A DNA stretch of 64,000 nucleotides. Origin: Microvirga ossetica. GTDB lineage: Bacteria; Pseudomonadota; Alphaproteobacteria; Rhizobiales; Beijerinckiaceae. Shown piece after piece: positions 1 to 9,647 of the stretch (positions within the stretch are counted from its first letter, which is position 1; each line of letters starts with the position of its first letter). The notes under the pieces were generated by a model. The model was not told where the DNA came from. It saw only the letters and a program-made list of their open reading frames with translations, and searched no databases. The position numbers and the translations under genes are program-made. The stretch lies in the NCBI RefSeq assembly GCF_002741015.1, contig NZ_CP016616.1:3505501-3569500 (forward strand). Reading direction: 5' to 3'.

Positions 1-909
1 GCCAACGAGGTCTTCGCCCTGGCTCTGGTCTCCATGGCTCAGACGGTGCCCGTGCTCATGGCGGGCCTCGATCTCTCCGTCGGTGCGGTGATGACGCTCG
101 TCGGCTGCATCGCGAGCCATCTCGTGAACGGCAGCCCGGGCGAGATCGTGCTCGGCATTGCGATCTGCATCGCCTCAGGTGCCGCCTGCGGCTTCGCCAA
201 TGGCTGCGTGGTGGTCTATGGACGGATCCAGCCGATCATTGCAACGCTTGCCACCAGTGCGATCTATATGGGCTTTGCCCTCATCCTGCGGCCGACGCCC
301 GGCGGCAAGGTGCATGAGGACCTGTCCTGGGCGGTTACGAGCGACGTGAAGGAGTTCGCGGCAACCTTCGGGCTCTTTTCCGATGGCGAGGCCCTCTGGC
401 TGCAGCCTTTCGCCTGGATTCCGGTGCCGCTAATCCTGCTGGCCCTCATCGTCCTTCTGGTCTGGGTGCCGTTCACCCGTTCCGTCACAGGCCGCACGGT
501 CTATGCCATCGGATCCTCCGAAGGCGCGGCCTATATGTCGGGTCTGCCGATCAACCGGGCGAAGCTTGCGGCCTTCACGCTGGCCGGGCTCTTTGCCGGG
601 CTAGGAGGCCTGTTCCTTGCGCTCCAGACATCCTCCGGAAATGCGGACATTCCGCAGGCCGGGGCCTACACGTTGAATTCCATCGCCGCAGTGGTAATCG
701 GAGGCACGTCCCTCGTCGGGGGCAGCGGAAGTGCCATCGGCTCGATGATCGGTGCATTCGTATTGCGCACCATCTCGTTCAACTTCCGCATCTTCGACGT
801 AGCTCCGCTTCTTCAGCCGCTCTTCGAGGGCGTCGTTCTTCTCGCAGCCGTGAGCCTCGGCGGTTTGAAGCTGCTGCGCCTGAAGAACAAGCTCGAGGTG
901 TTCCGGTGA
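1..909 (+). CDS. Sugar ABC transporter permease, RbsC/BPD_transp_2 type (5' truncated by window edge)
   Basis: Inner-membrane permease subunit of a ribose/xylose-type ABC importer. The frame is open from base 1 and encodes hydrophobic sequence before the first in-window ATG (34), so the true start lies upstream. About 302 residues are visible, with several hydrophobic segments and the Gly-rich C-terminal loop typical of the family (AAVVIGGTSLVGGSGS). The stop codon overlaps the GTG start of the next permease (GTGA), so the two are translationally coupled and probably form a heterodimer. The ATPase and binding protein are expected upstream, outside the window. The sugar cannot be read from the sequence. 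Confidence 0.85.
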   Translation, partial: ANEVFALALVSMAQTVPVLMAGLDLSVGAVMTLVGCIASHLVNGSPGEIVLGIAICIASGAACGFANGCVVVYGRIQPIIATLATSAIYMGFALILRPTPGGKVHEDLSWAVTSDVKEFAATFGLFSDGEALWLQPFAWIPVPLILLALIVLLVWVPFTRSVTGRTVYAIGSSEGAAYMSGLPINRAKLAAFTLAGLFAGLGGLFLALQTSSGNADIPQAGAYTLNSIAAVVIGGTSLVGGSGSAIGSMIGAFVLRTISFNFRIFDVAPLLQPLFEGVVLLAAVSLGGLKLLRLKNKLEVFR

Positions 910-1892
910 GCAGGACCGCCGCCCCAATACCCGCGCTGCAGGGCTTTCGCCTGAAGCCGGACGACAAGCCTGTGGTCTTCGCAGCCGGTTTCGTGCTGCT
1001 CATCCTGCTTGTCGGTACGGGCTATACGATCCTGACGCAGGGCAGCGCGCCGCTCCTGCAGCCGCAATATCTCCTGCAGCAGCTTCAGGTGGGATCCTTC
1101 CTCGGCATCGTGGCGGCGGGCCTCATGCTGGTGATCCTGCTCGGCCACATCGATCTCTCAGTGCCCTGGACGCTGACCGCCGCCGCCATGATGGCCACCG
1201 CCGTCGGCGGACCATGGGCCATTCCCATGGGCTTGGGGATCGGCCTTGTCGTCGGCATCGTCAACGGGCTCGGCGTCGCGTATCTGCGGGTGCCGTCCAT
1301 GATCTTCACGCTCGGAATGAACGCCGTGATGCGTGGCCTCATGGTCGCTCATACCGGCGGTTTCGCGCCGCAGACCGCGGCCACCGACCTGATGCAGTAT
1401 CTCGCGGTCGCCCGCATCGGCGGCGTGATACCGGTCGCGCTCCTCGTCTGGCTCGCGGTCTCGGCATTGGTCGTCGTCATTCTCACGCGCATGACTCTCG
1501 GACGCGCGATCTATGCCATCGGCAATCGCGAGCGTGCCGCTTATCTCTCGGGCATCGACACGAACCGCGTGATCCTCATCGCCTTTGCGCTCTCGGGCGC
1601 CGCGGCCGGCCTCGCCGGCGTCCTTCTCGCCGGCTATTCCACGAAGGCCTACCAGGGCATGGGCGATGCCTATCTGTTGCCGGCGATCGCCGCCGTGGTG
1701 ATCGGCGGCACCAACATCCTCGGTGGGCGCGGGCGCTATCTCGGCACGCTCGTGGGCGTCATCCTGATCGTGCTTCTCAACTCGGTGCTCTCCATCATGC
1801 AGATGCCCGAGGCCGGAAGGCAGATCATCTACGGCACCGTCATCATCGCGATGCTGCTCGTCTATGGGCGCGGCGAGCGCGTCACCGGTTGA
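906..1892 (+). CDS. Sugar ABC transporter permease, RbsC/BPD_transp_2 type (second subunit)
   Basis: A 328-residue membrane protein homologous to the preceding gene. It has a short cytoplasmic N-terminus, a series of hydrophobic helices and the family loop AAVVIGGTNILGGRGR near residues 260-275. The GTG start at 906 overlaps the upstream stop, the usual arrangement for paired RbsC-type permeases. It ends 30 bp from the convergent SelA-like gene, so this is the last gene of its operon. Family assignment is firm; the substrate is unknown. The nearest plausible link is to sugar or acid-sugar use, but nothing adjacent confirms it. Confidence 0.85.
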   Translation: MSRTAAPIPALQGFRLKPDDKPVVFAAGFVLLILLVGTGYTILTQGSAPLLQPQYLLQQLQVGSFLGIVAAGLMLVILLGHIDLSVPWTLTAAAMMATAVGGPWAIPMGLGIGLVVGIVNGLGVAYLRVPSMIFTLGMNAVMRGLMVAHTGGFAPQTAATDLMQYLAVARIGGVIPVALLVWLAVSALVVVILTRMTLGRAIYAIGNRERAAYLSGIDTNRVILIAFALSGAAAGLAGVLLAGYSTKAYQGMGDAYLLPAIAAVVIGGTNILGGRGRYLGTLVGVILIVLLNSVLSIMQMPEAGRQIIYGTVIIAMLLVYGRGERVTG

Positions 1893-1922
1893 GGCAACGC
1901 TACTCGCTCTTCGTCCCTGCGA

Positions 1923-3122
1923 TCATTCGGGCCAGCGCATGATGGCCCGCGAGGCCCGATTGCGCCGCGTATCGAGCGAGGTCGCGATGATCTCATTCGA
2001 CCGTCGCGCCTTGTCCAATTCCTCGACGAGCCGCTCTGCAACGATCCTTTCCTGTCCGGGATGGAGATTGCAGGGGTCGAGATAGAAGTAGCCATGCTCG
2101 ACCTCATGGTCGCGCACGATGATCGGCGTCTGTCCGGCTGCGAGAGCATCGGCCAGATCCCAGGCCGTGATATGCGCGCCCTTCGGCTCGATGGCGACCT
2201 TGAGACGGTCGAGCGGGTTGTTGGTCGGGTCGGCTTCACGGATCGGGGTCACGCCGGGGCGGCCGGAGAGCGTCTGCTCCCAGAGTTCGAGATAGCGCGT
2301 CTCGCGTTCGCGCACCGCCGCATGGTCTCGCTTCTCCCAGGCCTCCAGTGCAGCAATGGTGCCGAGAATGCCCTCCTTGCCGATCTTCATGCCGCGACCG
2401 ATGCCCATGTTCTGCATGTAGGTCGCGCGAACGAGCTCGGTCCGGCCCGCCACGATGCCGCCGGTCGGGCCGCCGAGGAACTTGTGGGACGAGTAGAGCG
2501 CGATATCGGCGCCGGTGGCGAGGAAGCCCTTCAGGTCGTATTCCGACGCCGCGTCGACGATCACCGGCACGCCCCGCGCATGACAGATCTCAACGAACTC
2601 CTTGAGCGGGATCTGTCCGTACTGCACCGTATGATGGGACACCACATAAACCGCAGCCGCCGTGCGCTCGTTGATGGCGCCGTTGAGCTGGTAGCCGTGG
2701 GCCGATGTCGCCTGTCCGACAGGCACGACCTTCGCGCCGGACAGGCGGATTCCCTGCTCGACCGGTGCGCCATAGCCGACCATATGGCCGGTCATGATCA
2801 GCACTTCGTTCTTGAGGCCATCCGTATTGGGAAGCCGCTCGACCGCCGCCAGGTCGCAGCCGGTCATGGCTCCCGCAATCGCGAGCGTGATTGCTGCCGA
2901 GCAGGACGCCGTGACGAAGCCGGCCTCGGCGCCGCACAGGCGTGCGATCGTCCGGCTCGCCTTCTTCTGAAGATCGCCGATTTCGACGAATTGCGGCAGA
3001 ATCGCAGAAACGGTCGCAACAGCCTCCGGGACGACGATGGATGCACCGAGCGACGTCATCGTGCCGGAGACGTTGATGATGGGGCGAAGGCCGAGATCGG
3101 GGCGGATGTCATTCTGGGTCAT
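1923..3122 (-). CDS. SelA/DgaE-like PLP-dependent enzyme (COG1921, aminotransferase V fold)
   Basis: A 399-residue fold-type I PLP enzyme of the selenocysteine synthase-like group that includes D-glucosaminate-6-phosphate ammonia-lyase (DgaE). Visible signs are the Schiff-base lysine in [12 protein letters not shown] (Lys214) and the aspartate contacting the pyridine nitrogen in VIVDAASE (Asp190). It is not a housekeeping SelA: no selenocysteine genes are nearby. It is transcribed divergently from an IclR regulator across a 128-bp region with an IclR-like inverted repeat. A COG3964 amidohydrolase and a RidA protein lie in the facing operon. Beta-elimination or ammonia-lyase chemistry is inferred from family and context; the substrate is unknown. 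Confidence 0.75.
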   Translation of the reverse strand: MTQNDIRPDLGLRPIINVSGTMTSLGASIVVPEAVATVSAILPQFVEIGDLQKKASRTIARLCGAEAGFVTASCSAAITLAIAGAMTGCDLAAVERLPNTDGLKNEVLIMTGHMVGYGAPVEQGIRLSGAKVVPVGQATSAHGYQLNGAINERTAAAVYVVSHHTVQYGQIPLKEFVEICHARGVPVIVDAASEYDLKGFLATGADIALYSSHKFLGGPTGGIVAGRTELVRATYMQNMGIGRGMKIGKEGILGTIAALEAWEKRDHAAVRERETRYLELWEQTLSGRPGVTPIREADPTNNPLDRLKVAIEPKGAHITAWDLADALAAGQTPIIVRDHEVEHGYFYLDPCNLHPGQERIVAERLVEELDKARRSNEIIATSLDTRRNRASRAIMRWPE

Positions 3123-3153
3123 GGGGCTCTTTGTCTCTATGTTTTATGTTGCC

Positions 3154-3170
3154 GGAATGGCGTTTATTCC
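3154..3170. promoter_or_regulatory. Candidate IclR operator between SelA-like gene and iclR
   Basis: Inverted repeat GGAAT-N7-ATTCC, with the overlapping pair AATGG-N8-CCATT. It lies 32 bp upstream of the SelA-like start and about 80 bp upstream of the IclR start. Position and symmetry suit autoregulation and divergent control by the adjacent IclR protein. The motif is short, so this is a proposal. Confidence 0.4.
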
Positions 3171-3250
3171 ATTATTGAGGAAGCGCGTGACGGGAAGCAG
3201 CCAATCGTGACGGCAGGCTGCGAATTCCTGAAGATCCGGGAGAAGATCCA

Positions 3251-4054
3251 GTGGACACCAAGGTTTCCGATATCGCGAAGGCTACGCCCGAGAAGCGCAG
3301 CCGTGGCGCGCGCGTCAGCGGCATCGATCGTGCCTTGCAGATTCTGGATTTCCTGCAGGCGGAAATGAAGCCGGTCGGCGCCTATGCCGTCGCGAAGGCT
3401 GTAGGGGCGCCGCTTTCGACCGTCTATGTGATCATCGAGGATCTGGTCGAGAAGCGGCTTCTGCAGCGTCGCAACGACGGAACGGTCTGGCTTGGGCCGC
3501 GGCTTTATCATTACGGTCTCGCTTATGCCCAGTCCCTCGACTTCCTCAACATCGCGACTCACGAGATGCAGGACCTGTGCAGGGAGGTGGAGGAAACCAT
3601 TCAGATCTGCGGGCGTGACGGTGACCATATGGTCGTAATGGCCATGGCGGACGGGCCGGGACATTTCCGGGTGACATCCAAGGTCGGCTCGCGCGTGCCG
3701 CTGAACTGGACGGCTTCGGGGCGGCTTCTTTTGGGCCACCTTCCCGACGCGGAGCGTCTGGATGTCTTCAGGCACGCGGCGAAGGTGTCGCCCACGGGTC
3801 GCGCCAACACGAATCCGGAAGCGTTGTCGGAAGCCTCGGTCGCCGCCTTGCGGGAACGTCTGTCGATCCAGATCAACGAGTCCGACTTCTCCGTCGCCTG
3901 CATTGCCTCGCCGATCTGCCAGCCCTCCGGCGAATGCCTCGCGACGATCTCCATCGTGCTTCCCGAGCATCGCGTGGTGCAGGATCGCGAGCGTTACACC
4001 ACGGCCGTGCGCAAGGCGTCCGAGAGGATCGAGGCAACATTGGGCTGGCGCTGA
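3251..4054 (+). CDS. IclR-family transcriptional regulator
   Basis: A 267-residue regulator. An N-terminal winged helix-turn-helix lies at about residues 22-85 (IDRALQILDFLQ onward). The C-terminal effector domain includes HMVVMAMADGPGHFRV and the VACIASPIC segment. GTG start at 3251 follows GGGAGAAG at a normal distance. It is divergent from the SelA-like gene and convergent with the dpp/amidohydrolase operon. It probably senses a small metabolite of that pathway and controls the divergent gene, perhaps also the transporter operon. Family is certain; target and ligand are inferred. Confidence 0.88.
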   Translation: MDTKVSDIAKATPEKRSRGARVSGIDRALQILDFLQAEMKPVGAYAVAKAVGAPLSTVYVIIEDLVEKRLLQRRNDGTVWLGPRLYHYGLAYAQSLDFLNIATHEMQDLCREVEETIQICGRDGDHMVVMAMADGPGHFRVTSKVGSRVPLNWTASGRLLLGHLPDAERLDVFRHAAKVSPTGRANTNPEALSEASVAALRERLSIQINESDFSVACIASPICQPSGECLATISIVLPEHRVVQDRERYTTAVRKASERIEATLGWR

Positions 4055-4074
4055 TCCACGCATGAGGGAATGCC

Positions 4075-4563
4075 TCATTCCTCGACGGCGACGATGGCTT
4101 CGATTTCCACCGTGATGTTGTTGGGCAGGGATCCGAAGCCGACGGCGGAGCGGGCGTGCCGCCCGGCCTCTCCGAAAACGGCCATCATGAGATCGGAACA
4201 CCCGTTGATCACCCTGGGATGCTCGCCGAAATCGGGCACGGCATTCACCATGCCGAGCAGCTTCACGATGCGTTTCACCCGCGACAGGTCGCCGAGTGCA
4301 TCCTGCATGACCGCGAGCAGATTGATCCCCGTCAGCTTGGCGTGCTCATAGGCCTCGTCAGGATCGACATCCAGGCCGACCTTGCCCGTGTGGAGGTAGC
4401 CGTCGCCTTCCTGCGGGCCCTGACCCGACAGGAACAGGAGGTTTCCTTCCTGCACATGGGTCACGAAGTTGGCAATCGGGTTGGGGGGCTTCGGCAGAGC
4501 AATGCCAAGCTCCTTCAGGCGCTCGTAAGGATTCGACGCATTCAGATATTGAACTTCGTTCAC
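4075..4563 (-). CDS. RidA/YjgF-family enamine-imine deaminase
   Basis: A 162-residue RidA-family protein. In RidA enzymes a conserved arginine binds the carboxylate of 2-aminoacrylate or 2-iminobutyrate-like intermediates, which are hydrolysed to ketoacids. Here the signature HARSAVGF places that arginine at Arg138, and VEIEAIVAV (about 152-160) supplies the conserved acidic segment. At 162 residues it is longer than the canonical ~128, with an extra N-terminal segment. The GTG start overlaps the upstream ABC ATPase stop (GTGA), so it is the last gene of the dpp-type operon. Clearing imines made by the nearby PLP enzyme is a plausible role. Confidence 0.82.
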   Translation of the reverse strand: MNEVQYLNASNPYERLKELGIALPKPPNPIANFVTHVQEGNLLFLSGQGPQEGDGYLHTGKVGLDVDPDEAYEHAKLTGINLLAVMQDALGDLSRVKRIVKLLGMVNAVPDFGEHPRVINGCSDLMMAVFGEAGRHARSAVGFGSLPNNITVEIEAIVAVEE

Positions 4564-5539
4564 AATGTCAGTCCTTGAGAAATCACTTCAGAATCGCCTT
4601 GGCGAATGCAGGCGACATGATGGTTCGATCCGAGGTCCTCGAGCGGAGGAACGATCTCGGCACAGGCCTCGACCGCATAGCGGCAGCGTGTGCGGAACAC
4701 ACATCCGGATGGCGGATTCATGGGGCTTGGAATATCGCCCTTCAGAACGATCCGCTGACGGCTTGCCGTCGGATCCGGCACCGGCGCCGCGGAGAGAAGC
4801 GCCTGGGTATAGGGGTGGCGCGGCATGGCGTAGATCTCGCGGCTCGGTCCGCGCTCCATGACGCGCCCGAGATACATGACGACGACCTCGTCGCAGAGAT
4901 ATTCCACCACGGACAGATCGTGGGCGATGAACAGCATCGTCAGGCCGAAGCTCTGCTGCAGATCCTGAATCAGGTTGAGAACCTGGGCCTGCACCGAGAC
5001 GTCGAGCGCCGAGACGGGCTCGTCCGCCACAATGAAATCGGGTTCCACAGCGAGAGCCCGCGCGATCCCGATGCGCTGGCGCTGTCCGCCGGAGAATTCA
5101 TGCGGAAAGCGGCGCGCCGCATCCGGATTGAGCCCCACTCTCTCGAGCAGTTCCGCGATGCGGTCGCGCCGGGCGCTGCCTTTGACCGGACGATGAATGT
5201 CCAGCGCTTCGCCGATGATCTGATCGATGCGCAGGCGCGGGTTGAGGCTGGAGTAAGGATCCTGGAAGATGATCTGGAGCCGGCTGCGGTAAGCCCGCAT
5301 GTCCCGCTCCGACAATGTGCGCAGATCGACGCCGTCGAAGACGATCCGACCCTCGTTCGGCTCGACGAGCCGGAGCGTGCAGCGGCCGGCCGTGGTCTTG
5401 CCCGATCCGGATTCTCCGACGAGGCCGACGATGGTGCCGCGCTTCACGTCGAAGCTCACACCATCGACCGCCTTGACGGTGCCGCTGCGGGTCTGGAACC
5501 GCTTGGTGAGTCCCTGAACGCTTAAGAGAGTGTCCGTGC

Positions 5540-5543
<4 letters not shown>
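4560..5543 (-). CDS. Oligopeptide/dipeptide ABC transporter ATPase (DppF/OppF type)
   Basis: A 327-residue cytoplasmic ATPase. Walker A is GESGSGKTT (about 43-51). The signature region is [15 protein letters not shown], followed by Walker [11 protein letters not shown]. The C-terminus has the oligopeptide_C domain ([18 protein letters not shown]) specific to peptide and nickel importers. The ATG overlaps the stop of the partner ATPase (ATGA). Together with the adjacent ATPase, two permeases and binding protein it makes a complete Dpp/Opp-type importer. The cargo is probably a small peptide or acylated amino-acid-like compound, given the amidohydrolase in the operon. Confidence 0.9.
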
Positions 5544-6549
<1,006 letters not shown>

Positions 6550-6553
<4 letters not shown>

Positions 6554-7773
6554 CGGGCGTTGATCCACCCGCAATGCGGGCAGGCGGAGCTTTCCAGAGC
6601 GGACTTCCGCGGAGGGACGTAGCGGCTCGCCTTGACGGCCTCCTGGCCGAGGATCGTCCAGACCGGCTCGATCAGACGCGACAGGTGCGCGCCGTAGCCC
6701 ATCGAGTCGACGATCCGCAAATCGCTGTCGTTGACCTCGAACACTGTGAATTCGGCGCGGGTGCCGCGAGAGAGCAGGTTCTCGGTGGGAAGCCCGATCA
6801 CCTCCATCGGCGCCCGCGTGGATGCGTCGATGACCGCCTCGAACGGCATGCCGACCGAGAGAAGCTTCGACATGGTGGTGCCCATGTCCCAGACCGGGTT
6901 GTCGAGGGAGCGGGCGTGCAGGTCGGTCGAGATCGAGAAGGGCAGAAGCCCGCGCTGGATCGCAAGTTCGGCCACCTTGAACGAGAAGGAGGCGCCGCCG
7001 TGGCCGACATCGAGACGAACCCCGTCCTTCGCGCAGCGCTCCGCGAGCAGGAACAGGTCCTCGTCTTCCATGATGTTCGCAGCAGCCTTGCCGTTGAAGC
7101 AATGGGTCACCACGTCGCCGGGGCCGAGGACCTCGAGAACTTCGTCGAAGACCGGAGGCGGCTCGCCCACATGCACCATCAGCGGCAGCTTCAGGATCTT
7201 GGCGACCTTCTTGGCGATCTTCACGGGGGTGATGCCCCATCCGCCGACGATCACGCCGCTCGCCCGTACCTTGATGCCGATGATGATGTCGCGATTGGCT
7301 TCGACGCAGGCGATGGTGCGATCGATGTCGATCGACCGCATGTCGATCAGTTCGCTGACGCGGTTGCAGGCGACGAGGCCGATCGAGCCGATGTTGAGGA
7401 AGGCCTTGATGCGCTCCCTGGCGGGCTCGATGATGTACTCGCGGAAGCCATGGAAATTGGCCTCGCCGGCCGATCCGGCATCAACGATGGTCGTCACGCC
7501 GCGCTCGATGCCGCAGACCCGCGGCTTGATGGAGATGTCGGTGCCGCCATGCCAGACATGGGCATGCAGATCGACCCAGCCGGGCGAGACATAGGCGCCC
7601 TTCGCATCGATGCGGCGGGCCCCTTCCGGCGACGCCAGCGATGCGCCGACGCCGGCGATGATTCCGTCCGCGCCGATCAGAATGTCCATCGCCTCCTGAG
7701 GCACGCCCTTGCCGAACCCGACGGGCTTCACGCCAGACAGCAGCAGAGGAGACGCTTCCGCATGAAAAGTCAT
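6550..7773 (-). CDS. Amidohydrolase-superfamily deacetylase-like enzyme (COG3964)
   Basis: A 407-residue TIM-barrel metallohydrolase, often mis-annotated as dihydroorotase. The metal-site residues are visible: HxH in DLHAHVWHGG (His70, His72), the probable carboxylated lysine in IGIKVRASG (Lys168), PLMVHVGEP (His201), VVTHCFNG (His224) and ISTDLHARS (Asp284). Characterised COG3964 members, to my knowledge, hydrolyse acyl groups from alpha-hydroxy or amino-acid-like compounds. The C-terminus carries an extra CPHC motif, unusual and possibly metal-binding. It lies inside a peptide-type ABC operon between a permease and an ATPase gene, so it probably acts on the imported substrate. Confidence 0.82.
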
Positions 7774-7777
7774 GAGA

Positions 7778-8641
7778 TCAAAGATCCTTTCTCAGGCGCG
7801 GATCGAGAAGGTCTCGGAAGCCGTCGCCGACCATCTGCAATGAAAGAACGGACAGGATGATGGCGATGCCGGGAAACAGCGTCATCCAATCGGCCTGCCC
7901 GATATATTGCCGCCCGGCAGCGATCATCGTGCCCCAGGTCGGCACCTCGGGGCTCACGCCGAGGCCGAGGAACGACAGGCCGGCTTCGGCGAGCATCGCA
8001 TAGGCGAAGATGAAAGTTCCCTGGACGAGAATGGGCGACACGAGATTGCGCAGCACGTGCCGCGTCATGATGCGCCAGGTCGGAACCCCGAGGGCGCGGG
8101 CTGCTTCCACATAGGGCAGTTCGCGGATCACGAGCGTGGAGGCGCGCACGATGCGGGCGAGGCGCGGCGTGTAGACGATCCCGAGCGCGACGATGACCGT
8201 GACGAGGGACGGACCCAGCGCTGCAACGAGGGCGATCGCCAGGAGAATGTCCGGGAACGCCATCATGGCGTCGATGATGCGGGCGATCGGCGTGTCGAGG
8301 CGGCGGAAGAATCCGGCCACGAGTCCGAGCGTAACGCCGAAGACGGCCGCAAACGCCACCACCGACGCACCGACGAGCAGGGAGAGGCGCCCCGCATAGA
8401 TCGTGCGGCTGAAGACATCCCGGCCGAACTCGTCCGTGCCGAACCAGTAGATGCCGCTCGGCGGCTTCAGGCGGTTCACCACCGACAGGCGGCTCGGCGA
8501 ATAAGGTGCGATCAACGGAGCCAGGATCGCCAGGGCTGCGACGACGAGGAGAATGAGAATGCCGACCATCACCGTCTTGCGGGTGATCAGCCGCGAGACG
8601 AAGCTCGCTTCGGCAATGGCAGGGGAGCTGACCGCAGCCAT
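7778..8641 (-). CDS. Oligopeptide/dipeptide ABC transporter permease (DppC type)
   Basis: A 287-residue permease with an N-terminal membrane helix, the OppC_N segment (WFGTDEFGRDVFSRTIY) and a C-terminal BPD_transp_1 domain with the EAA-like loop EAARALGVPTWRIMTRHVLR. The start overlaps the stop of the DppB-like gene (TGATG), and only 4 bp separate its stop from the amidohydrolase start. These overlaps show tight translational coupling through the operon. It forms the channel with the DppB-like protein. Confidence 0.9.
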   Translation of the reverse strand: MAAVSSPAIAEASFVSRLITRKTVMVGILILLVVAALAILAPLIAPYSPSRLSVVNRLKPPSGIYWFGTDEFGRDVFSRTIYAGRLSLLVGASVVAFAAVFGVTLGLVAGFFRRLDTPIARIIDAMMAFPDILLAIALVAALGPSLVTVIVALGIVYTPRLARIVRASTLVIRELPYVEAARALGVPTWRIMTRHVLRNLVSPILVQGTFIFAYAMLAEAGLSFLGLGVSPEVPTWGTMIAAGRQYIGQADWMTLFPGIAIILSVLSLQMVGDGFRDLLDPRLRKDL

Positions 8642-9582
8642 CAGTAACGCACCCGAGGATCGATGAGCAGGTAGAGCATGTCGATCAGGAAGTTGATGAG
8701 AACATAGAGCGCGGCCACGATCAGCAGGGCGCCCTGGATCACGGGATAGTCGCGCCTCAGGACGGCCGAGACGACAAGGTTGCCGACGCCCGGCAGGCCG
8801 AACACGGTTTCGGTCACCACAGCGCCGGACACGAGAAGGGCCGCCGTCAGGCCGATAACGGTCAACACCGGAATGAGCGCATTCTTGAAAGCGTGCTTCA
8901 TCACCACCCGAAACTCGCTCATCCCCTTCGAGCGCGCAGTGCGAACATAATCATCGTTGAGAACATCGAGCATGCTGGCCCGGGTGAAGCGCAGGATCAG
9001 TGCCGACGAGACGATACCAAGGGACAGGGCCGGAAGGACGAGATGCGACAGCCTCGTCAAGAGGCTTGCGCCCGGACCGCCGTAGCCTGAGACCGGGAAT
9101 ATGCCGAGCCGCACTGCGAAGAACTGGATCAGCAGCAGGCCGAGCCAGAAGCTCGGAATGGATGCCGCCAGCATCGCCAGCGTCGTGGAGGCCTGATCGA
9201 AGATCGACCCGCGCCAGTAAGCCGACAGGATGCCGACCGGAATGGCGATCAGGCCGGCAATGAACATGGAGAACAGCGTCAGAAAGAAGGTCGGCTCGGC
9301 GCGATCCGCCAAGGCCGAGAGGACAGGGCGGTTGAGAAAGATGGACTCGCCGAGATCGCCCTGCAGCAATTGACCGAAGAAAATGCCGTATTGCACGATG
9401 AGCGGCTGATCGAGGCCGAGGCGAGTGCGCAGTGCGGCGATGTCCTGTGCCGTGGCGTCGGGCCCGAGCATCACGGCCGCAGGGTCGCCAGGAGCGATGC
9501 GCACGATGATGAAGACGATCGTGACCACGACGAACATCACGGCGAGCATGCCGAGAAGGCGCTGAATGACGTAACGGCTCAT
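8641..9582 (-). CDS. Oligopeptide/dipeptide ABC transporter permease (DppB type)
   Basis: A 313-residue permease. The N-terminal helix is followed by the family region IVRIAPGDPAAVMLG, several more helices and a C-terminal BPD_transp_1 domain with a TARSKGMSEFRVVMKHAF loop. The open frame runs far upstream into antisense sequence of the binding-protein gene. Homology begins at MSRYVIQRL, whose ATG is the complement of 9580-9582. It pairs with DppC and sits 65 bp after the binding-protein gene, with a stem-loop in that gap. Confidence 0.9.
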   Translation of the reverse strand: MSRYVIQRLLGMLAVMFVVVTIVFIIVRIAPGDPAAVMLGPDATAQDIAALRTRLGLDQPLIVQYGIFFGQLLQGDLGESIFLNRPVLSALADRAEPTFFLTLFSMFIAGLIAIPVGILSAYWRGSIFDQASTTLAMLAASIPSFWLGLLLIQFFAVRLGIFPVSGYGGPGASLLTRLSHLVLPALSLGIVSSALILRFTRASMLDVLNDDYVRTARSKGMSEFRVVMKHAFKNALIPVLTVIGLTAALLVSGAVVTETVFGLPGVGNLVVSAVLRRDYPVIQGALLIVAALYVLINFLIDMLYLLIDPRVRY

Positions 9583-9607
9583 GCGTCCATATGCAAAAGA
9601 GGAGGGG

Positions 9608-9633
9608 TGGGGAGCACTCCTTAGAGCGCTCCC
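9608..9633 (-). terminator. Intercistronic stem-loop after the peptide-binding-protein gene
   Basis: Inverted repeat with 11-nt arms (GGGGAGCACTC and GAGCGCTCCCC on the plus strand) and a 4-nt loop. The single mismatch is A-C if read on the plus strand but a G-U pair in the minus-strand RNA, supporting function in the leftward transcript. There is no strong T-run, so it more likely stabilises or partly attenuates the upstream message than ends it. Confidence 0.55.
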
Positions 9634-9647
9634 CGGATTGCGTGCGC

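Noticed and set aside
2061..3368. 435-codon plus-strand frame opposite the SelA-like gene
   Set aside because: The SelA-like frame has PLP-site motifs; the opposing frame is compositionally a shadow.
6554..7240. N-terminal extension of the DppD-like frame
   Set aside because: The extension is antisense-type sequence within the amidohydrolase gene. The ATGA overlap at 6550-6553 defines the true start.
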